Positions 10,164 to 19,353 of a DNA stretch of 64,000 nucleotides are shown here, piece after piece (positions within the stretch are counted from its first letter, which is position 1; the number at the start of each line of letters is the position of its first letter). Origin of the DNA: Corynebacterium stationis (GTDB lineage Bacteria > Actinomycetota > Actinomycetes > Mycobacteriales > Mycobacteriaceae); NCBI RefSeq assembly GCF_001941345.1, contig NZ_CP009251.1:1426001-1490000 (forward strand), read 5' to 3'. The notes under the pieces were generated by a model. That model was not told the DNA's origin. It saw only the letters and a program-made list of their open reading frames with translations, and did no database searches. The position numbers and the translations under genes were made by a program.

Positions 10164-11867
10164 ATGAGGATAAGACTGGATCGTCTCGGCGAGATGTTGA
10201 ACGAAGTCCGCGGGGAACTCCCCCGCGTTGGCACAGCTGGCTCTCGTTCAGCTCTGCTGCACGGCGAGGACAAAACTCAGTCAGATCTCAGCAGCCAGTC
10301 TCTCGCCGATAGTCGCAAGATCTTCATCCTCCGCTGGATTGGCACCGTCGGAGCCTTATTAATTGGACTTGGCGGTCTTGGCGCTGGCGCTTTGCCTGTC
10401 GTGGGTAACCCCTATGGCGAATTACCGTTTGGCCAATTGATGGGCCGGATGCTGGTGTCTTCCAGCGCCATGGTTTTCATCGGGGTTGGTCTCATTGTGA
10501 TTGCGTGGCTGATGCTGGCGCCAATGGCTGCCACTCCCCTGCTTTTTCATCGACCGTTTTCAAGGGCTCCTCAGCATCTGCTTAAACCAACTCAGGTGTG
10601 GGCCATATTTTTTAGCTGGACATTGCCCATCCTTGTCACCGCGCCGCTTTTTACCCAAGATATTTATTCCTATATTGCTAATGGTTCCATCGTGGTCCAG
10701 GGCATGGATCCTTATTCGGCAGGGCCTGTTCAACTCCTCGGCGCAGGCGATGCACTGGCTAGGTCAGTGCCGTTTATCTGGGCTAATTCCCCATCTCCCT
10801 ATGGTCCAGTCGCTTTAGGAATTGCGGCAGTAATCAGCGTTATTACCAATGACTCCATCGTGGCAGCAGTTATTTTGCACCGCATCACCTCTGTCCTAGG
10901 TGTCATTGCGGCAGGGTGGGCAATTACATCCTTGGCCAAGCGGTGTCGGGTTCAACCGGCGGCAGCACTATGGCTGGGCATCTTAAACCCGTTGACCATT
11001 TTGCACCTCATTGGCGGTATTCATAATGAATCCCTCATGCTCGGTTTCGTGTTGGTCGGCATGGAATTGGCACTACGCGGCATCGATAAGCTGCATACTA
11101 GCGCTCGCTTGTCGATGTCTTTTGCCTGGCCCGGATGGCTTCTCATCCTCGGGGGCGGTGCGCTCATCTCCGCCGCGGGCATGGTCAAAGTGACCGGTTT
11201 TATTGGCCTCGGTTTCGCTGGCATGGCGCTGGCACGCTTTTTACACCAGCGAGTTGAAATGATGTCCTGGCTCGCGATTTTGGCAGCTGCCGGATATTTT
11301 TTCATCATCCTTCTCGCCACCATCGCTGCATTTACCGTCATCTCCGGTATTGGCCTGGGGTGGATCACTGGCCAAGGAGGTGCCGCGACGATTCGCTCAT
11401 GGCTGTCGGTGTCCACCGATGTCGGCGTCGCTTCCGGCTTCATCGGCATGATGCTGGGCCTTGGCGATCACACTGAAGCCATTTTGTCCGTTACCCGGGC
11501 TGTCGGAATTCTGGCCGCAGCCGGGTTTATGGTGCGCATGCTTTTCGCAACCTTCCGCGGGGTTATGCACCCCATTGGCGGACTGGGAGTATCTACTTTG
11601 GTTCTGGTCATCCTTTTTCCTGTAGTGCACCCGTGGTATATCCTGTGGGCAATTTTCCCACTTGCTGCATGGGCTAACCGCTGGTTCTTCCGCTACTCCG
11701 TGGTGATTTACTCTGCGGTAATGAGCTTTGTAGTCCTGCCCCGCGGGCTCGGATTGCCGCCTGGAACTATTGCGCAGATCTATCTTTCAGCGGCTGTGGG
11801 ATTAGCGACCTTAATCACCTTCGGGTTGGTCGCATTACGCCTTATGAGAACTCGTGTCCTAGACTAG
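10164..11867 (+). CDS. mptB: Polyprenol-phosphomannose-dependent alpha-(1->6)-mannosyltransferase MptB
   Basis: 567 residues with about 12-13 hydrophobic membrane segments from residue ~55 on, typical of GT-C glycosyltransferases. It matches the MptB family, which starts the alpha-1,6-mannan core of lipomannan in the corynebacterial cell envelope, using polyprenol-phosphate-mannose. Diagnostic parts are the loop after the early helices (TQDIYSYIANGSIVVQGMDP, an acidic GT-C type motif) and LNPLTILHLIGGIHNESLMLG. The gene sits next to sufR, as I remember in C. glutamicum. The ATG has only a weak ribosome site; an in-frame ATG at 10194 is an alternative. An ABC transporter gene follows after 6 bases. 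Confidence 0.88.
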   Translation: MRIRLDRLGEMLNEVRGELPRVGTAGSRSALLHGEDKTQSDLSSQSLADSRKIFILRWIGTVGALLIGLGGLGAGALPVVGNPYGELPFGQLMGRMLVSSSAMVFIGVGLIVIAWLMLAPMAATPLLFHRPFSRAPQHLLKPTQVWAIFFSWTLPILVTAPLFTQDIYSYIANGSIVVQGMDPYSAGPVQLLGAGDALARSVPFIWANSPSPYGPVALGIAAVISVITNDSIVAAVILHRITSVLGVIAAGWAITSLAKRCRVQPAAALWLGILNPLTILHLIGGIHNESLMLGFVLVGMELALRGIDKLHTSARLSMSFAWPGWLLILGGGALISAAGMVKVTGFIGLGFAGMALARFLHQRVEMMSWLAILAAAGYFFIILLATIAAFTVISGIGLGWITGQGGAATIRSWLSVSTDVGVASGFIGMMLGLGDHTEAILSVTRAVGILAAAGFMVRMLFATFRGVMHPIGGLGVSTLVLVILFPVVHPWYILWAIFPLAAWANRWFFRYSVVIYSAVMSFVVLPRGLGLPPGTIAQIYLSAAVGLATLITFGLVALRLMRTRVLD

Positions 11868-11873
11868 GAAACC

Positions 11874-12806
11874 GTGAGTACAACTTTTGATGGACAGCCG
11901 GTTTTGCGCCTTGAGAACGTAATCAAAGACTACGGAGACAAGCGTGCGGTCAACGGTTTAAGTTTCAGTGTTCACAGAGGTGAATTGCTGTGTCTGTTGG
12001 GCGCTAATGGCGCTGGCAAGACAACCACCATTGAAATGTGCGAAGGGTTTATTGCCCCAACTTCGGGAGAAATCTCCGTTTTAGGTTTCAATCCCGCAAC
12101 CCATCCCGATGCAGTCCGCGAGCGCGTTGGCATCATGCTGCAAGGCGGCGGTGGCTACACCGGCATCAAAGTTCGCGAGATGCTGCAGGTTGCAGCACGC
12201 TATAGCGCCAATCCACACGATCCAGATTGGCTCATCGACATCTTAGGGCTAAGCGGGGTTGCGAAAAATACCTACCGCCGTCTTTCTGGTGGCCAGCAGC
12301 AACGATTGGCACTGGCGCTAGCAATCGTCGGCCGGCCTGACTTGGTCTTTTTGGATGAGCCCACCGCAGGACTAGACACCCAATCACGCATCGCGGTGTG
12401 GGAGTTAATCCGCGCTCTCAAGCGTGACGGAGTCGCAGTCGTGCTAACCACGCACTTGATGGATGAGGCTGAGGCTCTAGCCGATAACGTCCTGATCATT
12501 GACCACGGCCACGAAGTCGCGATGGGAGCACCGGACGAGCTAACTCAGATCGCTCATTCAGCAGGAGTATTCATCACCAGCAATAAAGATGTTGATGAGC
12601 AAGCCTTCGAAAATTCTGTCGGGTCAACAATCGCTGCCATTCGACCGCTGCATTATCGCATCAACCTCGAGCCAACACCGGAAGCAATCGCAAAGATTGC
12701 CTCTGAATTGGAACGTCAAGAGGTTCTGATCACGCAGTTAGAAACATCGCATCGCAATTTGGAAGATGTCTTCCTCGATATCACCGGCCGGCACTTAAGG
12801 AGCTAA
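11874..12806 (+). CDS. ABC transporter ATP-binding protein (DrrA/CcmA type)
   Basis: 310 residues with Walker A LGANGAGKTT (~42-51), signature RLSGGQQQR, Walker B LVFLDEPTAGLD and a C-terminal extension of about 80 residues as in drug- and polysaccharide-export ATPases. It starts with GTG 6 bases after mptB and ends 9 bases before the permease gene, so the two form one transporter. The substrate is unknown. Neighbours for mannan synthesis (mptB) and heme A synthesis (ctaA) are suggestive but prove nothing. Confidence 0.93.
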   Translation: MSTTFDGQPVLRLENVIKDYGDKRAVNGLSFSVHRGELLCLLGANGAGKTTTIEMCEGFIAPTSGEISVLGFNPATHPDAVRERVGIMLQGGGGYTGIKVREMLQVAARYSANPHDPDWLIDILGLSGVAKNTYRRLSGGQQQRLALALAIVGRPDLVFLDEPTAGLDTQSRIAVWELIRALKRDGVAVVLTTHLMDEAEALADNVLIIDHGHEVAMGAPDELTQIAHSAGVFITSNKDVDEQAFENSVGSTIAAIRPLHYRINLEPTPEAIAKIASELERQEVLITQLETSHRNLEDVFLDITGRHLRS

Positions 12807-12815
12807 GTACACACA

Positions 12816-13625
12816 ATGGCCAACACCACTTCATCTGAAGCCGTGATGAACGGACAAGTCTTGCCGACTTTCGCCCCTGGCACCTTTGCCCCTGATGCCC
12901 GGGCATCGAGTGTCTCCTCGATGATTACTGCGCAGGGCATCATGGAAGCCAAGCTCATGGTTCGACACAGCGAACAGCAGCTATTGAGCATCATCATTCC
13001 TTTGGGCATGCTCATTGCTTTTCGCGTCTTCCCTTTCGCTGAGGAACTCGGCGGCATGGATGGCGCAATTCCCATGGTCTTTGCCGTAGCTGCCACCTCT
13101 GCTGGTTTTACCGGCCAAGCAATCGCTGTGGCCTTTGACCGTCGCTATGGGGCCCTGAAACGCAGTGGCGCCTCCGGTGCGCCGGCGTGGGCCATCATCG
13201 TCGGAAAAATCATCGCAGTATTCGCCATGGTCTGCCTCCAGGTCATTATCTTGGGGCTTGCTTCTTATTTCCTCGGCTTCCGCGCGCCACTAACGGGGAT
13301 CCTGCTCGCCTTTGTGGTCCTGCTTTTAGGCGTTGCGACGTTTACCGCCATGGGACTTACCGTCGGCGGCAGCTTAAGTGCTGAGATTGTGCTTGCGCTT
13401 GCCAACCTCATTTGGTTCGTGCTGTTGGGCATCGTGGGCTGGACACTGTACTCCCAAGGCCTCACTGATGTCGGATGGCTCAACATCATTCCGTCGGTCG
13501 CACTAGCAAGTGGACTGGCTGAGGCTCTAGCAGGGTCCATGCCGATTCTTCCAGTGATCTCTTTGGCCGCATGGGCCGTCGTTGCGTCGTTTGCGGCAAG
13601 CAAATGGTTCCGGTTTGAAGGCTAA
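12816..13625 (+). CDS. ABC-2 type transporter permease
   Basis: 269 residues with about six hydrophobic segments (first near residue 58, last at the C-terminus), the layout of ABC-2 export permeases. It lies immediately behind its ATPase gene, with AAGGAG 13 bases before the ATG. It would form the membrane part of an exporter of unknown substrate. The first ~45 residues are polar and cytoplasmic. No closer family is recognisable. Confidence 0.88.
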   Translation: MANTTSSEAVMNGQVLPTFAPGTFAPDARASSVSSMITAQGIMEAKLMVRHSEQQLLSIIIPLGMLIAFRVFPFAEELGGMDGAIPMVFAVAATSAGFTGQAIAVAFDRRYGALKRSGASGAPAWAIIVGKIIAVFAMVCLQVIILGLASYFLGFRAPLTGILLAFVVLLLGVATFTAMGLTVGGSLSAEIVLALANLIWFVLLGIVGWTLYSQGLTDVGWLNIIPSVALASGLAEALAGSMPILPVISLAAWAVVASFAASKWFRFEG

Positions 13626-13703
13626 ATGTGAGTTTCTTCTTCCCACCCCAAATTTTTTAGGTCACCCCCATATTCAAAGGTAACGTTGGTATTTGTGAGC
13701 GCC

Positions 13704-14756
13704 ATGACTGATTCTTCTTCCACACAAAACACACCTACAAACAGTAATTATGGCCCTATCAACCGGGTACGCAGCTTCTTCCGCGACGCTGCCCCGTCGA
13801 TTAAGCATCAAAGAATTATCGCGTTAATTCTTTTGATCTGCCAAGGTGGCATCACTGTTACTGGCTCTGTTGTGCGTGTTACTGGTTCGGGCTTAGGTTG
13901 TGAAACCTGGCCGAACTGCCACGCTGGTTCCTTGGTTCCTGTCCCAGGTGCCGCTCCGTGGATTCACCAGGTTATTGAGTTTGGTAACCGCTTGTTGACC
14001 TTTGTGGTTGCTGCTGCGGCAATTGCCGTCATCGTCGCTATGCATATGGCAAAGCGCCGTTATGAACTAAAACTCTATGCGTGGTTATCACTTGCGGGCA
14101 TTGCTGTACAGGCCGTCGTCGGCGCTATCTCCGTCTTTTTGGATCTTCGTTGGTGGGCTGTGGCTATCCACTTCCTTCCGTCGATGGTTCTGGTGTGGAT
14201 TGCCGCCATGCTGTATTCGCGTATTAAGGAAGCCGATGATGGGGCTCGTACGCCAGCGCTTAACGACGTCATCCGCAACCTCGCGATTGTCGCCGCCGTA
14301 GCGCTTGGCGTCGTGTTGATGACCGGCACGATGGTGACTGGCTCTGGTGTGCACGCTGGCGATGCCGGCGTGGGCATGGAAGGCCGCTTAGATGTGGACA
14401 CCAAGGTAATGGCTTATATTCATGCTGCCTGCATGTACGTCTACGTTATTTTCACTGTCATCGTGCAGGTCCTTTTGTACCGCAAGGATGCGCCGCAAGC
14501 TGCCAAGAGCGCTGGCTGGATTCTTATCGCCTGCATTATCGTGCAGTGGGCGATTGGTGTATTCCAGTTCTACATGGGTGTTCCACGCTGGACCATTCCA
14601 TTCCACATCGGAATGTCTTCCGTTGTTACCGCGTATTCAGCGCTGCTTTATGCTCATGGAATCGTGCGAGAAGGTGGCACCTCTGGTCTTGAGACCGGCT
14701 CACCTGAGGGTGATATCAAGCGCGAAAAGCGCCAAAAAGCACTCGCTTCACGCTAA
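13704..14756 (+). CDS. ctaA: Heme A synthase (COX15/CtaA)
   Basis: 350 residues from the ATG at 13704 (TTG at 13686 and GTG at 13695 are in-frame alternatives; the ribosome site is not decisive). Eight membrane segments are visible. It oxidises the methyl group of heme O to give heme A for the aa3 cytochrome oxidase. Family marks: GSVVRVTGSGLGCETWPNC with the extracellular cysteine pair region (GCETWPNCH), conserved histidines in AIHFLPSM, YIHAACMY and PFHIGMSS. The first histidine region reads IEFGNRLLTF, with Asn where some bacterial enzymes have His; I recall this as usual in actinobacteria. It pairs functionally with ctaB 1.1 kb downstream. Confidence 0.93.
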   Translation: MTDSSSTQNTPTNSNYGPINRVRSFFRDAAPSIKHQRIIALILLICQGGITVTGSVVRVTGSGLGCETWPNCHAGSLVPVPGAAPWIHQVIEFGNRLLTFVVAAAAIAVIVAMHMAKRRYELKLYAWLSLAGIAVQAVVGAISVFLDLRWWAVAIHFLPSMVLVWIAAMLYSRIKEADDGARTPALNDVIRNLAIVAAVALGVVLMTGTMVTGSGVHAGDAGVGMEGRLDVDTKVMAYIHAACMYVYVIFTVIVQVLLYRKDAPQAAKSAGWILIACIIVQWAIGVFQFYMGVPRWTIPFHIGMSSVVTAYSALLYAHGIVREGGTSGLETGSPEGDIKREKRQKALASR

Positions 14757-14775
14757 AAACAGTTAGCCTGGATAT

Positions 14776-15759
14776 ATGTATGCAATCCAGGTAGCAAAAC
14801 ATGGTGGTCCAGAAGTACTGGAATACACCGAAGTGCCCTCCCCGACTCCAAGCCAGGAGCAGGTATTAGTAGACGTCGTCGCTGCCGGCGTTAACTACAT
14901 CGATACCTATTATCGGGAGGGCATTTATAATGCCGCGACACCTTTTACCATCGGATTAGAAGGCGTCGGCCGGGTAGTACTAGACCCGAAAGGCGAAATC
15001 GCTGAGGGCACCATGGTTGCCTGGAACAATGCCTTTGGCTCCTATGCCGAGCAAGTATGCGTAGACCGCAACCGCATGGTGGCAGTTCCTGATGACATTG
15101 ATCTCAATGTCGCTGGCACCATGCTGCTGCAAGGAATCACCGCGCACTACCTTATCCACGGCGTAGCCGACTTGGACGAAAATAGCTCCTGCTTGATTAC
15201 CGCTGGTGCCGGCGGCGTAGGCCTATTGGCCACACAGATGGCCAAGGCTGCAGGCGCCACCGTGTACACGGTGGTCTCTTCCGATGAAAAAGAGCAACTA
15301 TCGTACGAAGCCGGCGCCGATCAGGTCTTCCGCTATTCGGGTGGTCTCGCTGAACAAGTACGCCGCTTTAATGGCGGCCGCGGCGTCGATGTTGTCTATG
15401 ACGGCGTCGGCAAAGACACCTTCCAGGAATCACTCGAAGTAGTGCGTCCACGCGGCATCGTCTGCCTCTTTGGCGCGGCGTCTGGCCCTGTGGACCCGAT
15501 TGACCCACAGGTACTTAATAAGCACGGCTCAATTTTTCTCACGCGCCCTTCCATCGGTGCCTATACCGCCACTGATGCTGAGTTCCAGATGCGCGCTTCT
15601 ACCGTCGTACAAATGGTCAACGAAGGAAAGCTCACTTTCCGCGTTCACGACGTCTATGACCTTAAAGATGCTCGTCAAGCACATACCGACTTGCAGAACC
15701 GTAAAACCACCGGCTCTATTGTCCTCCGGGTGCAACCAAGCAGCACGAATGAGCGCTAA
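14776..15759 (+). CDS. qor: NADPH:quinone oxidoreductase (zinc-free MDR family)
   Basis: 327 residues of the medium-chain dehydrogenase/reductase superfamily, Qor type. The N-terminal half has the GroES-like fold (VVAAGVNYIDTYYREG), the middle the Rossmann motif ITAGAGGVGLLATQMAK (~137-153). The zinc-binding cysteines of alcohol dehydrogenases are absent, as expected for quinone reductases. It reduces quinones with NADPH. It converges with ctaB across a hairpin. Confidence 0.9.
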   Translation: MYAIQVAKHGGPEVLEYTEVPSPTPSQEQVLVDVVAAGVNYIDTYYREGIYNAATPFTIGLEGVGRVVLDPKGEIAEGTMVAWNNAFGSYAEQVCVDRNRMVAVPDDIDLNVAGTMLLQGITAHYLIHGVADLDENSSCLITAGAGGVGLLATQMAKAAGATVYTVVSSDEKEQLSYEAGADQVFRYSGGLAEQVRRFNGGRGVDVVYDGVGKDTFQESLEVVRPRGIVCLFGAASGPVDPIDPQVLNKHGSIFLTRPSIGAYTATDAEFQMRASTVVQMVNEGKLTFRVHDVYDLKDARQAHTDLQNRKTTGSIVLRVQPSSTNER

Positions 15760-15790
15760 CTGGCACTAATCTGCACTAATCCACAACAAG

Positions 15791-15831
15791 GACGTGGCCT
15801 CCACCAGGGTTTTCCCAGTGGAGGCCGCGTC
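15791..15831. terminator. Hairpin between convergent qor and ctaB
   Basis: A 14-base stem (15791-15804 with 15818-15831, one G-T pair) lies between the two convergent genes and would serve both strands. No long T-run follows on either side, so its strength is uncertain. Confidence 0.6.
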
Positions 15832-15878
15832 TACAATTATGCATTTATGTACTTATGTCCTCAATCGAGGGCACGTAC

Positions 15879-16823
15879 TTAGAAGAGAACGGTTGACCAA
15901 CCCAGCATGCGGCCGAGTGGTTCCCAACCGACAATCGCATCAATGGTAAGGCCGATAAACAGTACCGAGAGGTAGTTATTGGAGTAGATGAACAGACGCA
16001 GTGGCTTGACCTTCGCCCCCTTCTTCACGCCATCGTGTAGGCGAATAGCCATCCACAAGAATCCGATGCCGGAAACTACAGCGGCAACCAGATAGATCCA
16101 GGACGCTGCGGGAATCAGAAGGAAAGTCACAATCACAGTGCCGACTGTGTACCACACAATCTGACGGGTTACTTCGGTTTCTTTCGCAACGACCGGCAGC
16201 ATTGGGACACCAGCGCGGCGGTAGTCTTCCTTGTACTTCATTGCCAGCGCCCAAGTGTGTGGCGGGGTCCAGAAGAAAATGATGAGGAAAAGAACAACTG
16301 CTTGCCACCAGCGGTCTGGTTGACCGTCCATCGCATTATCGCGAATAACAGCCCAGCCCACGAGTGCCGGCATGCAACCTGCAAGGCCACCCCACACGAT
16401 GCCCTGCTCGTTTTTCATCTTCAGCCACTTGGTGTAGACGAAGACATAGAAGAAGTTGGTCAGCAAGACGAAAAATGCTGCTAACCACGAATTGGCCAAA
16501 ACTCCGAGCCAGAACACGGACAACGCCAGCATGATGAAGCCGAAGACCGCAGCATTCTTACGGCTGATTTTTCCACGAACCAAAGGACGCGCGCGTGTGC
16601 GCTGCATTTTTTGATCAAGCTCATATTCGACCACGTTGTTAAACGTGTGCGCTGCCGCAGCACCCATCCATCCGCCGAAAATGGTGGATACGATGAGCCA
16701 AATATTATCGGCAGCGGCTTCGATACCGCGCTGAGCCTGCAGCATAGCAGGGATGGCGGCTACAAGGAGGAGCTCGATGATCCTAGGTTTTGTCAAAGCA
16801 ATATAGGCCTTGATGGTGTCCAA
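15879..16823 (-). CDS. ctaB: Protoheme IX farnesyltransferase (heme O synthase)
   Basis: 314 residues of the UbiA prenyltransferase superfamily with about eight to nine membrane segments. It adds farnesyl to protoheme, giving heme O, the substrate of CtaA. The Asp-rich prenyl-binding region is [20 protein letters not shown] (~63-82), and a second one lies near [20 protein letters not shown]. The TTG at 16823 is chosen because GGAGGAA (16830-16836) lies 6 bases before it; the frame can be read from 16838, but that would place the ribosome site inside the gene. It is divergent from tkt. Confidence 0.94.
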   Translation of the reverse strand: MDTIKAYIALTKPRIIELLLVAAIPAMLQAQRGIEAAADNIWLIVSTIFGGWMGAAAAHTFNNVVEYELDQKMQRTRARPLVRGKISRKNAAVFGFIMLALSVFWLGVLANSWLAAFFVLLTNFFYVFVYTKWLKMKNEQGIVWGGLAGCMPALVGWAVIRDNAMDGQPDRWWQAVVLFLIIFFWTPPHTWALAMKYKEDYRRAGVPMLPVVAKETEVTRQIVWYTVGTVIVTFLLIPAASWIYLVAAVVSGIGFLWMAIRLHDGVKKGAKVKPLRLFIYSNNYLSVLFIGLTIDAIVGWEPLGRMLGWSTVLF

Positions 16824-17226
16824 GGAATTTTCCTCCAACTATTAATTGTCTTTGCGCAGTGCAGCAGATTTGAAATACGCCGAGTGTTGATCGGAGCATG
16901 TGTTATCTGCTTGTTCAGGCGCTTATTTGTACTAAAAAATAATGGCACCGCAGTGCCGTTTACGCTTTACTAGTCGAACAGGAAATCAATCTAGTTCCCC
17001 GCCGCACCTAATTGGTAGGCAATGTCACATCGGGGAGTTGCGACGATAAGCCCATCAACTTTTGTCTACGTATAAGTAGGTTAAGCAGCAACTAACCATC
17101 CCAGCCTACAACTTTTTGTGGAAAGGACGAAATAGCTTCATCTAGTCGATCCTTCCCGGGCTAGGAAGCAGTAGACTTATACGCGTCAGTAATAAACCCG
17201 ATTAGATTGGTGAGGCAACTTAAACC
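16824..17226. other. Divergent promoter region between ctaB and tkt
   Basis: 403 bases without a gene. It must hold promoters for ctaB (minus) and for the tkt-tal-zwf-opcA-pgl operon (plus). Small inverted repeats are present (GGCA-N6-TGCC near 16943; CTTCC-N7-GGAAG near 17150), and the stretch just before tkt is moderately AT-rich, but no -10/-35 pair stands out enough to place. GAGGC about 10 bases before the tkt GTG is a plausible ribosome site. Confidence 0.5.
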
Positions 17227-19341
17227 GTGTCTTCTTCGAACCTCTCCCCCGAATTGCAGGCGATGACAGAGCGTCGCTACCCCGATGGCTGGTCAGAGCT
17301 TGACACTCGCGCGATTGATACCGTGCGTGTTCTAGCAGCTGACGCGGTGCAAAACTGCGGTTCTGGCCACCCGGGCACCGCGATGTCTTTGGCACCCCTG
17401 GCTTACACGCTGTACCAGCATGTGCTCGACCACACCCCTACGGACGTCAACTGGGCAGGCCGTGACCGCTTTGTCTTGTCAGCCGGTCACTCCTCGTTGA
17501 CCCAGTACATCCAGCTGTACTTGGGCGGTTTCGGGTTGGAGATGAAAGACCTCGAAGCACTTCGCACCTGGGATTCACTAACTCCAGGTCACCCAGAAGT
17601 TGGCCACACTGATGGCGTGGAAATTACTACTGGCCCACTTGGACAGGGCCTAGCTTCTTCTGTGGGTATGGCTATGGCAGCGCGCAAGGAGCGCGGTCTT
17701 TTCGACCCAGAGACTCCAGCCGGCGAGTCCCCATTTGATCACTACGTCTTTGTCATCGCATCTGATGGAGATCTGCAAGAAGGCGTGACCGCAGAAGCTT
17801 CTTCACTGGCTGGCACGCAGCAGCTGGGCAACTTGATTGTCTTCTGGGACGACAACCGCATCTCCATCGAAGATGACACCAATATTGCCTTCAACGAAGA
17901 CGTCAACGCCCGCTACGAGGCTTATGGATGGCACGTGCAGACCGTGGAATCCGGCGAAGACGTCGTTTCCATCCTGGAAGCAGTAGAAAACGCTAAGGCT
18001 GAGACCTCTCGCCCATCCTTTATCCGCGTTAAGACCGTCATCGGTTACCCAGCACCAAATAAGATGAACACTGGTGGCGCCCACGGCGCTGCCCTGGGCG
18101 GTGATGAAGTAGCCGCAACCAAGGAAATCCTCGGTTTCGATCCAGCTGTTAACTTCCACATTGACGATGAAGTTATCGCGCACACCCGTAAGCTCGCTGA
18201 CCGCGGTGAAGAGAAGAAGGCCGCCTGGCAGCAGAAGTTCGACGCGTGGGCTAGTGCCAACCCAGAAAATAAGGCGCTGTTTGACCGTCTCGCAGCACGT
18301 GAATTGCCAGAAGGCTTCGCTGAAGACCTGCCTTCTTGGGATGCTGATCCTAAGGGTATTGCTACCCGTAAGGCTTCTGAGGCAGCTATCCAGGCCCTTG
18401 CAGCTAAGTTGCCGGAAATGTGGGGTGGCTCCGCTGACCTTGCAGGTTCTAACAACACGGTCATCAAGGGCGCACCGTCCTTTGGTCCAGAGTCCGTCAC
18501 CACCGACATGTGGTCTGCTGATCCGCACGCTGGCCGTAACCTGCACTTCGGTATCCGTGAGCACGCGATGGCTGCAATCATGAATGGTGTCGCACTGCAC
18601 GGCAACACCCGCGTATACGGCGGCACCTTCCTGATCTTCTCTGAGTACCAGTTCCCAGCTGTTCGTCTGGGCGCATTGATGTCGACTGATACCTACTACG
18701 TATGGACTCACGACTCGATCGGTCTTGGCGAAGACGGTCCAACCCACCAGCCAGTCGAGGTGCTCTCTGCGTTGCGCGCAGTACCAAATCTCTCGGTTAT
18801 CCGCCCGGCGGATGCGAATGAAACCGTGCAGGCATGGGCTGCAGCAATGGAATATAAGGCTGCTCCAAAGGGCCTTTCCCTCACCCGTCAAAACATCCCA
18901 GTGCTGGAAGGCACAAAGGAAAAGGCAGCCGAAGGTGTTCGTCGCGGTGGCTACGTCCTCGTAGAAGAGTCCGCGGAAACCCCAGATGTAATCCTCATCG
19001 CTACCGGTTCCGAGGTACAGCTTGCAGTTGAGGCTGCAAAGCAGCTGGAATCCGCGGGCACCGCAACGCGAGTAGTCTCGATGCCATGCCAGGAATGGTT
19101 TGAGGAACAACCTGCGCAATACCGCGAAGAAGTTCTGCCATCATCTGTTCTGGCACGCGTTTCAGTGGAAGCTGGCGTCGCTCAGTCGTGGCACAAGTAC
19201 TTGGGCTTTGCAGGTCGCGCAGTATCTATCGAGCACTTCGGTGCTTCTGCACCTGCTGAAGAGCTCTTCGAGCGCTTTGGCTTTACCGTCGATAACGTCG
19301 TCGCCGCTGCTGAAGAATCTCTAGCCGCAGCGAAGAATTAG
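17227..19341 (+). CDS. tkt: Transketolase
   Basis: 704 residues. TPP enzyme that moves two-carbon units between sugar phosphates in the pentose phosphate pathway. The TPP/Mg motif is ASDGDLQEGVTAEASSLAG then WDDNRISIEDDT (~178-218); the active-site His stretch GNTRVYGGTFLIFSEY and SIGLGEDGPTHQPVE are also present. It starts with GTG, as many genes here, and opens the operon tkt-tal-zwf-opcA-pgl. Length fits the family (about 660-700). Confidence 0.97.
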   Translation: MSSSNLSPELQAMTERRYPDGWSELDTRAIDTVRVLAADAVQNCGSGHPGTAMSLAPLAYTLYQHVLDHTPTDVNWAGRDRFVLSAGHSSLTQYIQLYLGGFGLEMKDLEALRTWDSLTPGHPEVGHTDGVEITTGPLGQGLASSVGMAMAARKERGLFDPETPAGESPFDHYVFVIASDGDLQEGVTAEASSLAGTQQLGNLIVFWDDNRISIEDDTNIAFNEDVNARYEAYGWHVQTVESGEDVVSILEAVENAKAETSRPSFIRVKTVIGYPAPNKMNTGGAHGAALGGDEVAATKEILGFDPAVNFHIDDEVIAHTRKLADRGEEKKAAWQQKFDAWASANPENKALFDRLAARELPEGFAEDLPSWDADPKGIATRKASEAAIQALAAKLPEMWGGSADLAGSNNTVIKGAPSFGPESVTTDMWSADPHAGRNLHFGIREHAMAAIMNGVALHGNTRVYGGTFLIFSEYQFPAVRLGALMSTDTYYVWTHDSIGLGEDGPTHQPVEVLSALRAVPNLSVIRPADANETVQAWAAAMEYKAAPKGLSLTRQNIPVLEGTKEKAAEGVRRGGYVLVEESAETPDVILIATGSEVQLAVEAAKQLESAGTATRVVSMPCQEWFEEQPAQYREEVLPSSVLARVSVEAGVAQSWHKYLGFAGRAVSIEHFGASAPAEELFERFGFTVDNVVAAAEESLAAAKN

Positions 19342-19353
19342 GAGTTAAAGCAT

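Noticed and set aside
17803..19119. Minus-strand open frame of 438 codons inside tkt
   Set aside because: Antisense shadow of transketolase: residue make-up is cysteine- and valine-rich and unlike a protein family, with no ribosome site.
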